The position numbers were made by a program, and so were the translations under genes. Below the pieces are notes generated by a model. It saw only the letters and a list, made by a program, of their open reading frames with translations. It did no database searches and had not been told where the DNA came from. 64,000 bases of DNA from Lepraria neglecta. Lineage: Eukaryota; Ascomycota; Lecanoromycetes; Lecanorales; Stereocaulaceae. Location of the stretch: the NCBI GenBank assembly GCA_033220425.1, contig CM065650.1:186001-250000 (forward strand), read 5' to 3'. Positions within the stretch are counted from its first letter, which is position 1, and every line of letters starts with the position of its first letter. This document shows positions 24,153-35,195 of this stretch, in pieces.

Positions 24153-24712
24153 ATGCCTATACAGATGATTGATACCGCCTCCAAGGCTTATACGGATGGG
24201 CTTATACGTAACTATTAGAAGCCTACCGCTATAACTAAGAAGGTCTACTGCCCCCCGAATACCGTCTATAAATGGGAGAAGAGGATCCAGATCTATGGGC
24301 TATAGATCTACTGAACCCTCTGCGCCCCGGGCCTCGCCGTTATATACATACTGCAGCAAAGAACGCCCTTCTTAAGTACCAGCTTCAATATCCGTGGGTG
24401 TATCAGGACGAGCTGGTAACCTTCCTGAAAGAAAAATGGGGCCTTACCGTCTCTCAGCCAACTATCTTATAGCTTCTTAGGAAAGAGAGGATTAGTAATA
24501 AGAAAGGACAACGCGTTGGATAAGGCTTTTGTTTATAATATGACCGCTGAGCAGCTTGTCTTCATCAATAAGTCACTTTATAAGCTATAGTCCGGGTGGA
24601 GGTATATGGCTTACGGGCCTATTAGAGAAGCTATTCGGTAGAGTGCTGATGTGGATAGAGGAAAGACCCGGAGTATTCTACCAGCCTATCCTATTGACTG
24701 TTACCTACCTAT
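24153..24712 (+). mobile_element. Tc1/mariner transposase, truncated
   Basis: From the ATG at 24153 the reading gives an N-terminal helix-turn-helix (SKAYTDGLIRNY...CPPNTVYKWEKR). A second HTH region with GPRRYIHTAAKNALLKYQL and ELVTFLKEKWGLTVSQPTI follows, then the start of the DDE domain: EQLVFINKS, GWRYMAYGPI, DRGKTRSILPAYPIDCYLP. The family motif around the first catalytic Asp is FxDES; here it is FINKS, so that Asp is Asn. The element ends abruptly at about 24712, inside the DDE domain and before the second catalytic Asp. The sequence then joins an unrelated element. It is interrupted by stops and cannot be active. A few codons of frame are lost between the HTH and DDE parts. Confidence 0.85.
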
Positions 24713-26000
24713 ATACTCTTGCTCGGCGAAGAAACCCCCCTGGCCCACCCTCAATGGCGCCGGAAGCCTTAGCCTAGTGTGTAGCGAAGATGATAAGGAG
24801 AGGGATGTCAGAAGTTGGAAGCGTCCACGGTATATAGGCTTGAAGTTTCTAAGTCTTCGCGGAAGCCTCTTGCCAGACTGTCAGGGATACCTTATATATA
24901 GTGAGCTTATAAGGCTCTGGCGTCGTATCCGCTATTTTCTTTAGATCCCTTATTCTCTAGTGCTTCCTCTCGATAATAGACCTTCTCTTAAACATTCGCT
25001 CTTCGTAATCTTCCAGTATCTACTCTTCTTCGTCCCGCCCTGTAATAAGGCTTAAGGGGGCCGTAGGGGATAGTGGTGCGGAGGGAGGTGCGGAGGGAGG
25101 TACTAGCGTTGGAGTACTTGCTGGCGCGGTCGCTAGAGGAGCTACTACTGGTAATATATACGGAGGAGGCTGAAATGAGGAGGCTTGAAATAGTGGATAT
25201 TGCTAATATATTGGCTGACCGAATATAGGATTGTATAGCTAAGGGGTATAGAGAACTTCTGGCGGTTACTATATATATTGCGGTTGCTGGGGCTGGTACT
25301 AGTAGTATTATATAATTATTTACTGACTTTTATTAATAAAGAGCTAGTTTATAAGATCTCTTAGTTAACTTAACAAGGCGTTTAGTAAAGCCTTCTTTCA
25401 AGTCTTTTTTCTTTTATATAGGGTACTAGCTATCGATCTCCTAAAGGGCCTTGCGTATCTAGGAGATAACCTAGTTACTTATTACCTGGAATATTAATAG
25501 TAGACCCGCCTACCGTGCCAGCGATACTTTTAGCCTATACTTCTTTCTAACTAGTATTGATTTAATAGTACTTATTATTAAGGATATAGTAGAGCTCCAA
25601 AAGAAGATATCTAACGTAAGAATTCTACGTCTCTTCTGTCAAATCTTCCAGTATAACTATCTCGATATTAACGCCTCTATATACGGACTTGATCTTTACA
25701 GTAATAGTAATATAGTCGCCTACTATATAAATACTATCTATAGTATTATTAAGCTCTAGGGTAGAAAGTCCGTATTAAAATTATCCTTCAGCTAATTATC
25801 TTCTTTAATAGTATTCGTCTATTTAACCCTACTCCTCTATTCCTTAGTCTAGGTTAATAAGAGGCTCTAATAAGATAAGTATATAGATTTTTCTGCTATT
25901 CTTCTTCTCTAGCCCCCTAACTAGCTTAATTAACTACTTTCCCTTCTCCTTCTCCTTCTACCGTTCTTAGTCTACCTTTATAGCCTTATTCCCTAAGGGC
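24713..26000 (-). mobile_element. Unclassified repeated element with Pro-rich ORF
   Basis: Repeated at 62790-64000 and, shorter, at 55116-55690. On the minus strand it reads, from about 25730 down, an N-terminal domain (KSIAGTVGGSTINIPGNK, PYIKEKRLERRLY). A Gln/Pro/Ala-rich linker with PAST/PPSAPPSAP runs follows, then a C-terminal helical domain with RSIIERKH, IRDLKKIADTTPELYKLTI and, in the 55-kb copy, IPDGLARGFREDFRDFKHIY. The join to the mariner fragment is at the same point here and at 62.8 kb. I know no family for it and saw no reverse transcriptase or transposase core. It is degraded in all copies. Confidence 0.55.
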
Positions 26001-26460
26001 CGCCGCTTCGCTTCGCTCCGCCGTAGTAGCCTACTAGTAGCCTACTAGAGATAAGTCTGTCTTTATTTCTCCTAAGCAGCTTTCTTCTTCTTAGCCCTTA
26101 AGAGGGCCTGACTTATAGTAAGATACTAACTTACTAACGGTAGACCCCAGGTTTCTCGTATAGGCTTGGGGGGCGCCTATAGCCCTAGCTTCTTTTTGCC
26201 TCTACCATTCCTACTAGTAGTAGTACTATTCTCCGGCTAGTCGTCAGCGAATTATACCGCCTTTAGGGGACGATTACTCTTCCGCGCAGGTTACTAGGGA
26301 GGCGGTAGGAGGGGTAGGAGGGGTAGTACTAGGTTAAGAGGAGCGCTATCTAGGAATTATAATACCTTCGTATTTATATACAGGCGGTTTCTAGGCTTTA
26401 AAGTTAATATATAGTAATTTTATATATAAATTTATATAGGGATATATTAGAATACTAAGA

Positions 26461-27600
26461 AACCCTGAATACGCTAAATTCTATCGCTGTTATTTCGCTC
26501 TATATAATAAGCCTTATAAATATACGGTTCTATCTAACCACGCCCTAGTCTGTGATTTTCTAGCTAGTCCGCTGTTATAATCGTTACTAGTCGTCAGGGT
26601 ACACTATTATAGGCCTAACTAGGATATCGTAATTAAGTACGTGGAGCTAATAAGTTCACAGTATCCTTACTCGCCGCCTGATCTTTTTAATATTATTATC
26701 TAGAGGCCTTACTCTATAGTAGTATTATAGTTCTTGAAGCCCGATAAAATAAAGATCCCCTTAATATCGAAGGATATTCTAGGCTTAGGGAGGACCGGTG
26801 TAGTACCCTGGTATAGGGAGTACGCTCTTAAGATTGTAAGGGTTGAAGATATTACCGACCTACCCGAAGACGAGAGAGATATAGCCGAATTTTTTTATAA
26901 TTTAAATTCCGCCTCTCTCTATAATAAGATTGAAATCTATAAATGACTAGATTCTTATCAAGGGATCTTATAGGGTTTCCAGCTATCTAAGGAAAGTATT
27001 AAGATAGCTTATACTAAGGAAGGCTCTCTTACGTAATATATTAAAATTCATTATAAGCTAATAGATACACTGAAAGTAAGGTAGATACGGTCTATAGTAT
27101 TCGCAGTCTCTTATGTTTATACCTGCCGGATTACCGTTAATAATATTACCCTTCGAAATTTCTTAATCGATAATTAACTCGCTATTAAACTCATCGATTT
27201 CGGTCTTTTAATACTCTAGCTACCGTATAGCGGTATAATAGATATTTCTATAATAAAAGCCGACATTTTTCGGGTTAGCTTTATTATCTACTTAATTATA
27301 GCTTAGAAAATCTATAATTATAAGTTTAAGGACGGGAAAGCAGGAAGCGGCAGCCGTAAAGGTAGGCCCGTTCAAGGCTCCAGTAAATACGAGACATATT
27401 AGTCACGAGCTGAAAGAATTTCAAACTTGGATTACTACATTTATAGTAGTATTATCAGGAAGTACTAGACAGGTAGATATAGTACTATAGATCAACTATA
27501 CGATGACGTTCGGTATAAGCTTGGTACTTTACTATATTAAGCTATATAAGATATAAGGTCATTTAGGAAGCTATTTATTCTGTGTTATAGATAAAGCTCC
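26461..27600 (+). pseudogene. Fungal protein kinase-like gene, RIPed
   Basis: One plus-strand frame holds a kinase fold: a glycine-rich loop GLGRTGVV, the Lys of subdomain II in YALKIV (about 26820), a catalytic loop CRITVNNITLRNFLID, and LIDFGLL with an intact DFG. The usual His and catalytic Asp of the loop read Cys and Asn. The part ahead of the kinase domain (26461-26740; PYSPPDLFNIII, PYSIVVL) resembles the N-terminal region common in an uncharacterised fungal kinase group. About ten stops occur, mostly at Gln/Trp-like positions, without obvious frameshift. It differs from the FunK1 genes at 56-59 kb. It is likely dead. Confidence 0.65.
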
Positions 27601-28148
27601 CGCTCTAAAAAAATTTCCGCTCTAGATCTAATAATAGCTCTCTCCTCGAATGATTGAATATCCGGGAACGCGTTTTAGCCTAGTAAACTTCTATTATAGG
27701 TCTCTACTTTGTTACTAAAGAGCCTGCTCCCGCTCTACTACTACTACTACTATCCTTACTATTCAGGCCGCCGCCTTTCTTTTTCCTCCGATACGCGGGG
27801 TAATCATAGCGCGTAGCTTGACCACGAGAGCTTGCTTTGCTTGAGTATTCCGGGGAATCACAGGGACTACCACGTGTATCGGCAACTGGACACCATACGA
27901 CGCGGGTCTGAGGAATGTCTTTTGCCGTATGCCCGCACTTCTACCTAAGTTCGACTGATCTTCCTGAATGTATATTCTGAATGATCTGAATTAGTAAGTG
28001 GATGGATATTGGTATAAGTTATAAGCTGTTACCTGTAGAGGGACCCTCTATTTCAGCGACGTAGTAATCTAAAAGGAATTACTACTGATAAGATGCCTCC
28101 TTTACGCTTAAGTAACGAAACTTGTGAGGATTCCGCTGAAAAATAATA
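27600..28148. other. Intergenic, mixed RIP level
   Basis: TA-rich to about 27830, then near-normal CA/TG content. No gene is recognised. Bases near 28090-28145 may be the decayed continuation of the FunK1 5' relic that follows. Confidence 0.3.
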
Positions 28149-28407
28149 ATAAGCTCGCTCTAAGAGAATTGAGCCATGAGATGATAAAAGCTCTAGAGGT
28201 GTTGCGAAGTGACGCCTACGACTGGGTATAACGAGAGAAGGGATTATTAGCGCCGGCGTTTTCTTTATGAACTTCCCGCTGTTTTAGTCCTAGACTAGTA
28301 AAGCCTGTCCCGGCCACCGTAGTGGCAGCAGCGGCCATGTATTTTCTACTTGGTGTCCTCTATAGGGCTCATCATACTCCTGAGCGCTTCTCTGTAGGCT
28401 CATTCTC
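28149..28407 (-). repeat. Duplicate of the FunK1 5' flank and first codons
   Basis: Matches 59099-59347 along its whole length with few differences. It includes the FunK1 start on the minus strand (ATG at 28177, reading MAQFS then a stop) and about 230 bp of upstream sequence on its right. The rest of FunK1 is missing. This detached promoter lies about 90 bp before the first readable DUF3723 codons, which run the opposite way. Confidence 0.85.
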
Positions 28408-28427
28408 TCCGTGTATAGAAGGATTCA

Positions 28428-28459
28428 CCCCCTAACCGGTTGCAACTCCCGGTTAGGGG
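28428..28459. repeat. Short inverted repeat
   Basis: Arms CCCCTAACCGG and CCGGTTAGGGG are perfect reverse complements separated by about ten bases. The adjoining phrase ATAGAAGGATTCACCCC recurs at about 36649-36664 beside CTTAACCGG, so this is part of a dispersed small repeat, perhaps a MITE end. Confidence 0.65.
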
Positions 28460-28499
28460 CGTAGCTGGTTAGGGACGATTCTGACGGATGCCATGAACA

Positions 28500-30785
28500 G
28501 ACGTCGACCCTGACGTGAGAATATGCCTGGTCGAGGAATATTCTAACGAAAAGAAGCTAAATGATGGCGAGATCTACCGCAAGATCCGTTATTACTATTT
28601 CTAGTAGAATTTGCGCTTTGAATGGCGGTGGTGGAGCCGATTGATTCATGGCAAGCGGTGTCTCAAGTAGCTTCTTGGGCACGAGGAGCTGACCGCGGCT
28701 TTGGATGCCCTCCGTGCGATCCCGGGTTTGTGGGGAGGTATGAGGCTTATACGTGGAACACAATATTGGCCATGAAATGCGATGACGTGAGTGGATACCT
28801 CCGCCGGCGCGACGAATTTGCTGAAAGCTCGACAGGTAATCTTGCACTACCTGTACCATATTAAAGATGTGTGGGGGAAGCTTCTCCTGCACGACGCGAG
28901 CGCAATGTAATATGTGGATGAAGTCACCGTGAGCGCTTTGGAGCTTCGAGTACTACGAGTATGCACGAGGGATGCTGACGACTTGCGAGGTCAAGTACTA
29001 GGAGGGATAATCTTCAGTGCTTTCAGCGAACAAGATCGTGTGGGGATATGGGCGAGGCTGCAGGCTGTAGACGGGTTGATTCCTTCCTTGTCTGCCCTCT
29101 TTAAGAACCTGAATTACCTTAAGGCGTTGGTCGATTGTATGATGAGGTCGGTTACGCCTTTACCCGACGATATAGTGTCTACCGCGCTGTTCAACGCTTT
29201 TTCCGACACTAACCAATGGGCCGACCGGGCTGTCCTCCAGGTTATAGAATCTAGCTTCTCGTCTAGCCCTGCAAGGTTGGCAGAACGTGCGGATCTAGGC
29301 GTTCGACAGTTATATGCCTATGCCATGCGCCATTATCTCTAAATGCCCAGGGATCTCAAAGGAAAAGAGCTCCTGGCGCGGTATACTACTAACGCGGACT
29401 GAACGGTGCTGCGCGAGTTCGCTGATCTCGCCGAACGCTTAGGCTTCAAGTCGCCAGAGATTACCGCTTTGAAAGAATATCCCCGGGCGAGGGATGCGAG
29501 AAACCTATCAGAAAATTCTAAACCTCTACTTGTTACGGATGGTGCCGGGGTGAAAAAAAAGCGGAGGTGCGGGCTACCGAGTATAGAGGAATATGTGGAA
29601 GATCGCGAGTCTCTCTTTATCCATTACTTATATAATGTGGATAAGGAGTAAGGCGAAGGCATTACGTCTTTTTTCGTCCGGAAATCCATCTATTCTGTGT
29701 TCTTTGGAAAGCCCTTATCTCTGCCTTTGGGAGAATTGCGGCCGAGAGATGTTGTAATAGGGGGAGGGCAGGAACTGGAGAGACAGGGACGAGCGAGGCA
29801 AGAGCTGGAGAGATAGGAACGAGCGAGGTAAGAGCTGGAGAGACAGGAACGAGCGAGGCAAGAGCAGCTGGCGAGGCAAGAGCAGGAGAGACAGGAACGA
29901 GCGAGGCAAGAGCAGCTGGCGAGGTAAGAGCAGGAGAGACAGGAACGAGCGAGGCAAGAGCAGCTGGCGAGGTAAGAGCTGGAGAGACAGGAACGAGCGA
30001 GGCAAGAGTAGCTGGCGAGGTAAGAGCTGGAGAGACAGGAACGAGCGAGGTAAGAGCAGCTGGCGAGGCAAGAGCTGGAGAGACAGGAACGAGAAAGGCA
30101 AGAGTAGCTGGCGAGGCAAGAGCTGGAGAGACAGGAGCTGGAAATTCAGAAGCTGGAGAAACAAACGCAGGAGGGACGAGATCAGGAGGAAAAAGCCAAA
30201 CGAATCCAGGCCAGAAAGAGATTACAGAGGCTCAAGCTGAAGAAGATACGTCGAGGGAGACCGGGAGGGTAAGCACAAGAGCGGGAAGAATGGGAATAAA
30301 ATCTAACTCTGGAGGATGAAAGGAGACTAGAGGATTAGTAAAGGATCGGACTCGACGAGTTACTCGACATTGACCAAGATATTGACCTAGAGCCCGGGGA
30401 AGACATTCATGCCGAAAGCTCAGGAGCCTGACTTGAGGAAGTATCCAATGATACAACGGTTTGTATTGACTTCAAGATTCGTGATGGAGGCATTTGGAAA
30501 CCAGCTCAAACAGTTGAACGCTCTGACTCCTCCCAAATCGAGAAGCTGGCGATGAACTGGGTTCGGGGGAAATGGAGGCTCTTCAATACCGAGCTTCGTA
30601 TACTGGCTCTACAACAGTATTATGATGCCGTGATCGCCGATGGTACCTATACGATACTCTTAATACGGGAATCAGAAATCGATATCGACTACGAACTACT
30701 GTTGTCTGTAATGGAGATTGGATCGAAGCAAAGGAGTAAGGTCGTTAATTCGAAACCCGAAGAAGATCTGGACGAGATCTCATAA
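28500..30785 (+). pseudogene. DUF3723 protein, nonsense-broken
   Basis: The order of family motifs is clear: NDGEIYRKIRYYYF, then RWWSRL, ELTAALDALRAIPGLWGG, KCDD, HYLYHIKDVWGKLL. These are followed by GIIFSAFSEQDRVGIWARL, DGLIPSLSALF, VRQLYAYAMRHYL, DGAG...RRCGLPS and EDRESLFIHYLYN. After them come a long Gln/Arg/Glu coiled coil and a C-terminal domain with CIDFKIRDGGIW and DAVIADGTYTILLI. A 49-nt intron (28787-28835; GTGAGT...CGACAG) splices in phase. After it one frame runs to the stop at 30783. One frame slip lies near 28740 and many TAA/TAG replace Gln; Trp codons are intact. DUF3723 has no known biochemical function but is a recurrent cargo gene of Starship giant transposons. The N-terminal part of the family is missing. 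Confidence 0.85.
29790..30150 (+). repeat. Coding tandem repeat of about 48 bp (coiled coil)
   Basis: Repeats of the type GAGAGACAGGAACGAGCGAG alternate with GCAAGAGCAGCTGGCGAG, encoding heptad-like units such as RQEQLARQEQERQERA. This is the Gln/Arg/Glu-rich coiled coil of the DUF3723 protein. Several units carry TAA where CAA is expected. Confidence 0.85.
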
Positions 30786-31155
30786 AGCCTGGGCAGCTAT
30801 GGATATTACACGTATAATTCGCCTGATAGTGAGCAGATCTTGATCTAAGGTACGCAACAAAATATTCCAGATTTCTTATGCTTCGCTAGGGCCAGGTATA
30901 GGTTTAACCATCGGATAGCAGATCCTTCCTACTGTGAATTACTTGTGGGTAGAATAGGAAATATAGCTACCAGTAGTTCACGTGGCATTCCTTATGGAAA
31001 ATGCCGGGGTAGACAAGAGGCGACGAAGACCTCTTCGTTACGGCTATGGCCGTCGAATGCTTTTCCCAGCGTTCCTATATGACTGTATCCCGCAAGGATC
31101 TCGATATTTTACCTTGTAGTATATATTTCCGGGTAGTTCGCGGTGAGAGTGCCAT

Positions 31156-31640
31156 TTAATGGTGTGAATTAGATCTATTCATGACGATTGGTTTTGATGG
31201 TGTTATATATAGGCCGAGTATCGTAACGGAAGAATCTTCCTTTGGAGATATCCCTACTGAAGGGCCGTATAGAGTGGAAGTCCTTGATCGACGTAGTGCT
31301 GGTGTAGATGTAGAGGCTATATTTGTATTGGCTGTAACTCTGTCGAGTTCATTCAGCTGGGTTGTAAGAAGCGATCCTCGAGTGGGCTTCAATTCTGCTC
31401 GATGGAATGATGGCGCGGCTATTATATTTTCAGATTTATCGTCCTCGTCGTCATCGTCGTCGTCCTCTTCCGAGTCCTCCTAGAGAGCTTCTTCGTTGGG
31501 CCCCTTGAGTTGCTAAGGATAATCATCCCTACTGTTCGGGATCTTCTCTTCGTTTACGAGGGAAAAATCCGGTAACATTTCCTTCGATTCCTCACCAAAT
31601 TTGATAGTGCTTCTTCTATAGTTTTTAATGGTATTACTTA
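31156..31640 (-). pseudogene. Unrecognised acidic, disordered protein
   Basis: A minus-strand frame is coherent from about 31640 to the TGA at 31156. It begins KEISNTIKNYRRSTIKFGEE, continues to a run of acidic residues encoded by GAC/GAT/GAG triplets (31440-31480), and ends in a Ser/Thr-rich tail (ASTSTPALRRSRTSTLYG). Two TAG codons interrupt it upstream of the acidic run. CA and TG are normal. The 5' end is unclear and may involve an intron. The opposite strand is also open here (31181-31483, ending in a poly-Ser run), but that frame has the less natural composition. I recognise no domain. Confidence 0.45.
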
Positions 31641-32496
31641 TTTCCTTAAGTACTCCGAACCTCCTTAGCTTTATTCTCGGTTATTCCCCTTTTGATGTAA
31701 ATATCAAAGAATATCTTCGTAACTGTATCGGCAGCGAAAAAGGTACTCGGTATAGTATAAATTGTCCGTACCGGCATTTTCTTGGTGTACAGCTGGGCTA
31801 TTAACTATAGAAGAGAAGCGAACCCTGCTATATTACTATGCAGGCTCTAGCGCTAATAAGGTCGGAGATGCGGGATTGCAACAATCATTTCCCATAAATG
31901 AAGCTCCACGGGTCGGATACGGGGTCTGGGCGACTATAACTAGCTGATTGGATTACAAAACTTGGTCGGGCGAGTGCAAACATTGCAAAACGACCAGAAT
32001 AATCGATCAGGGGTCATTTAGTGAGCTTAACCTCTAAATCTAGCCAGTCTATACCTGAGCCGGACCTACCTATGCAATGTAAAGGGATCATCGGGTTTGG
32101 CACGATCAATGTACGCGCCAACGCCATCCGATCTACACAGGAATGTCTCGCCTCTGAATTTTGCACGATTGCTAGTATTATATAGATAAGGCAGGGTTAA
32201 TAGGTCCTTGAGCCGTCGAATGATTTGTGTATGCGAGGATCGACCTAGATATCGCGATCCTTTGCAGTAGTCCGAGTGAGGTGGCTCTTTCGTGAAAGAA
32301 CTGGAATAGTATGTATAAGCTCTTGAGCTTGGGCAGTGGGCCAATTAGCGGAATTAGTCATTATTGCTAATGATGTAGATTGAGGAGCTCCGAATACTAT
32401 ATAGAGGAAGGGTGAAGTAGTTTATCCAGCTAAAGCCTAATCTTGTATTACCTCTGCTCGGTGCTGGTCCTCTTATTGAGGCAAATCCTTCTAGGT
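31641..32496. other. Gene scraps, no assignable gene
   Basis: An open plus-strand stretch of 61 codons lies at 31762-31947, and overlapping minus-strand open pieces at 32066-32356. One of the latter starts at an ATG at about 32356 and reads MTNSANWPTAQAQELIHTI before a stop. CA/TG content is near normal. They may be exons of broken small genes, but none can be joined or named. Confidence 0.3.
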
Positions 32497-33416
32497 ATGC
32501 CTGAAAAAAGAGTAAAGCTCGGTGATATTGCTTTAGATGTTAAGAAAATCTACCTCCCTTATATCGAAAGTAAATATCTATAGCTACCTTCGTCGATCTT
32601 ATATAAGGACTTACTGAAGCTTCCTGCGGCCGGCGACTCGCAGAGCCCAAAGTCTAAGCTTCTAGTCGCCGTTATTGATAGGGATCCGGTTGATGTAGTA
32701 TTAAAGTGGTATGAAGAAAATGCAGAGGGATCCGAAATAGCAGTGAAAGAGATTCCGGTCGTTAGTATAGCGAATGAAGAGCGGCCTGGAGGAGACTGGG
32801 AGTTTGCAAAAAAAACGCAGGAAGAGGATCTATGTCGACGCTCGAATCTTGCCTGTGCTCTTACGTCGCTAAGTAAAGATTCTTATTACCTAATCCCGAG
32901 TATAGGTGGTATCTACTCGCCCTCTGTGGGTATGTATTTTGAGGTAGCCTGTCTTAATAAATGCTTTTTCTAATATCGGAGGTAGTGATTTTTCGCTCAG
33001 GTGCTACTGAGTAGTATACCGTTTGGGGAAAATTTAAGTCCTTGCCAATTATATCTGTGGTCCTAGTCCGACGACTAAAACTTAACGAGGCCGGTATAGA
33101 ATACGTTTTTGATTAGGAGAAGGAGCTTATGAGAGAGAAAATGAGAACGGTGTTACGAATTGCTGCGCACTAGCAGCATAAAGAAATTTGTATAGGCCCT
33201 TTTGGTATTAGACCTGGAATGCTTAACCCGGTGCCTCTGGTAGCGACTATGTGGAGAGAGGTTCTGTTTGATGAATTTCATGGCGTTTTCTCCAGTGTTG
33301 TTTTTGCTATTGAGAGAGCGGCGGATAGCTACTTGAGAAAGGAAGCAAGTATGGTCTTTGATGTCTTTAAGAAAGAATTCGACCCCTCGAACATTGTTAA
33401 AATACTGAATAGGTAG
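32497..33416 (+). pseudogene. PARG-like macrodomain protein (TIGR02452/DUF2263 type)
   Basis: Exon 1 (32497-32929) starts MPEKRVKLGD and carries VVSIANEERPGGDWEF, QEEDLCRRSNLACALT and GGIYSPSV, the signature of the TIGR02452 family related to poly(ADP-ribose) glycohydrolase. A 71-nt intron (32930-33000; GTATGT, TTCTAAT, CAG) splices in phase to exon 2. Exon 2 has MRTVLRIAAH, ICIGPFGIRPGMLNPV and VVFAIERA and ends at TAG 33414. The family is expected to hydrolyse ADP-ribose linkages. Four internal TAG codons break it, all at Gln-like sites; the ATG, splice sites and frame are otherwise whole, and all four Trp are intact. Length (282 codons) is normal for the family. Confidence 0.8.
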
Positions 33417-33650
33417 CTAAATATTCATAGTATTTGCTGTATTCCGATACGCACGTCGCCGAAATTAATATCGTGGCTTACCCTTCAAACTCAAGTAAAC
33501 CACAATATTGTATTACTTTTGATGGACGTTAGCGAGAAGCTTGGTGTGAATGCCAAGACTAACGCTACGGAAATGTTCGAGCCAGTGCGGGGCGGTCGTG
33601 CTGCTTGCTAACCTGCATATCTCAACCCTTTATTTCTAAATAAAATTGTA

Positions 33651-34246
33651 ATGTCCGGCAGTAATGTGAAAGGTCATTCTAACCTGTTTAGAGAAGCGCG
33701 TTTACCGTCTGGTTTGATGACTCGAGTGACGGAATTGGGACGACATATGAAGCTACTGGCTGAAGCGGCTACAGGGCAACGTCCCTATACGATTGTCGAG
33801 TGTGCAGCCGGTGATGAGGCAGTCGAATATATATATAAGTAGTACAACGAGATCGTTGCGAAGGTCAGTATAATCCGAAATCTTGAGCTGTACTGATACC
33901 TTGGCAGAGATCTGATTCCGCTACCCAGCTTCTCGCTTGTCTCGCAGTCAATGCTGCTACTCCTCCGAGGTTATATGTTCTTAAGAAGGGCAATATTATA
34001 CTGGTACCTGATGAATAGGCTGCGATTGTGATACCGACGGTGTTGATCGGCGCCGCTGGTTCGGACGAAGATGGTCCCCTCAAGCTGGCTATTATTGATA
34101 GGGATTCGAAGACTCGGTACGAAGTTGAGTGGAAAGTTGGTTCAATTTATTGCCTGGTGGTAAAGGCAAGCGTTGAATTGGAAGGAAGGGATAAGTTGGG
34201 GATCCTTTCATGGAAGGTCGCTGCGAAGAACGTGAAAAATGACTGA
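33651..34246 (+). pseudogene. Hypothetical protein, two exons, two nonsense codons
   Basis: Exon 1 (33651-33863) begins MSGSNVKGHSNLFREARLP. A 44-nt intron (33864-33907; GTCAGT, ACTGATAC, GGCAG) joins exon 2 (33908-34246) in phase, ending at TGA. The product would be 183 residues, soluble, with segments KLLAEAATGQRPYTIVECA and VLIGAAGSDEDGPLKLAII. Two TAG codons interrupt it (after EYIYK and after VPDE), both fitting Gln. Trp codons are intact. It follows the PARG-like gene by about 235 bp in the same direction. I do not recognise a family. Confidence 0.55.
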
Positions 34247-34377
34247 AGTATCGTGATGTTTGATTGTGGAAGCTAATTTTGTAGTCAACTATCTCACGTA
34301 CTGATTAGAGCATGCAAGTACGATGCTCTCCTACTTTCCAGACTTGCGTCGAGCCGTAGCGCGTTCCATAACTCGTA

Positions 34378-34532
34378 CTTATCATAGAACATTAAATGCT
34401 CTCCAGGCTTCGTCACTTATCATAGGATCATTAAATGCTCTCTATGACTCGTCACTTATCATAGGAGTATTGAATGCTCTCCAGGCTTCGTCACTTATTA
34501 TAGGATTATTGAATGCTCTCCATGACTCGTCA
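34378..34532. repeat. Four 38/39-bp tandem repeats
   Basis: Units at 34378, 34416, 34455 and 34494 (38, 39, 39, 39 bp) each begin CTTATCATAG and contain AATGCTCTCCA. Odd and even units differ in the same way (CAGGCTTCG against ATGACTCG), so the array grew as a two-unit block. An open plus-strand frame (34323-34631) reads it as SSLIIGxLNAL repeats, but nothing else supports a gene. Confidence 0.85.
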
Positions 34533-34639
34533 CTTATCATATGCGATTCTGATCTTCCGCCCTGTAATATGCATCGTCTCTCATTTAGTATACGGCCGTT
34601 CAGAGGAGGTTGGTCTAGGCTTGCATGTTGAAATTGCTC

Positions 34640-35195
34640 TATTATCGATGATCCTGCCGCAACGGGAAGCTGTCTAAGTGAAGGCAGACCTAATGCTGAG
34701 CATGTCGCTTTATAGCTAGGAAGGATTTATCTTAGTATTTCACGTGGTAGATGAGTAAGGAGAGTCCCTACTCGAATTTGAGCAACTGACTGAGATGGAC
34801 CGCTGGGTCGAAAGGAGGCTAGTCGACAATAAATTTATCAGGCTGGTGGTCGCGTAGGTCTTCGACTATCTTTTTGACAATTTTAAAGCGCTTGTCCTTC
34901 GATAAGCCCGCGATTTCACTGAGAGCATAGTGTTTCGCTATTTCAATGATCAGATTAAACAAATTTAGGAATCTAAGGGTCGAGACCTACCGGTAAGAGC
35001 ATGATATACCGAGTACGCCTTGATATTCCAATCGGGGTATAAATTCTTCACGACGGCATTAACCACTTTAGTAGCTCCCCCCCATCTTATCGCACTCCTT
35101 CTCGCTTGCGAATAATCTTCGCGAACTTTACCAACGGTTTGATCTAGTAACGAACGACTCGAGGAATGGATTATCCCAGCGAGAAAAAGATAGCA
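34640..35195. other. Intergenic, no gene found
   Basis: Near-normal CA/TG content with stops in all frames. It probably includes the 3' flank of the minus-strand gene at 35196. No RNA gene or repeat was seen. Confidence 0.3.

Noticed and set aside
29715-30164. 149-codon minus-strand frame rich in Leu/Pro/Arg/Ser
   Set aside because: It is the mirror image of the plus-strand Gln/Arg/Glu coiled coil of the DUF3723 gene.
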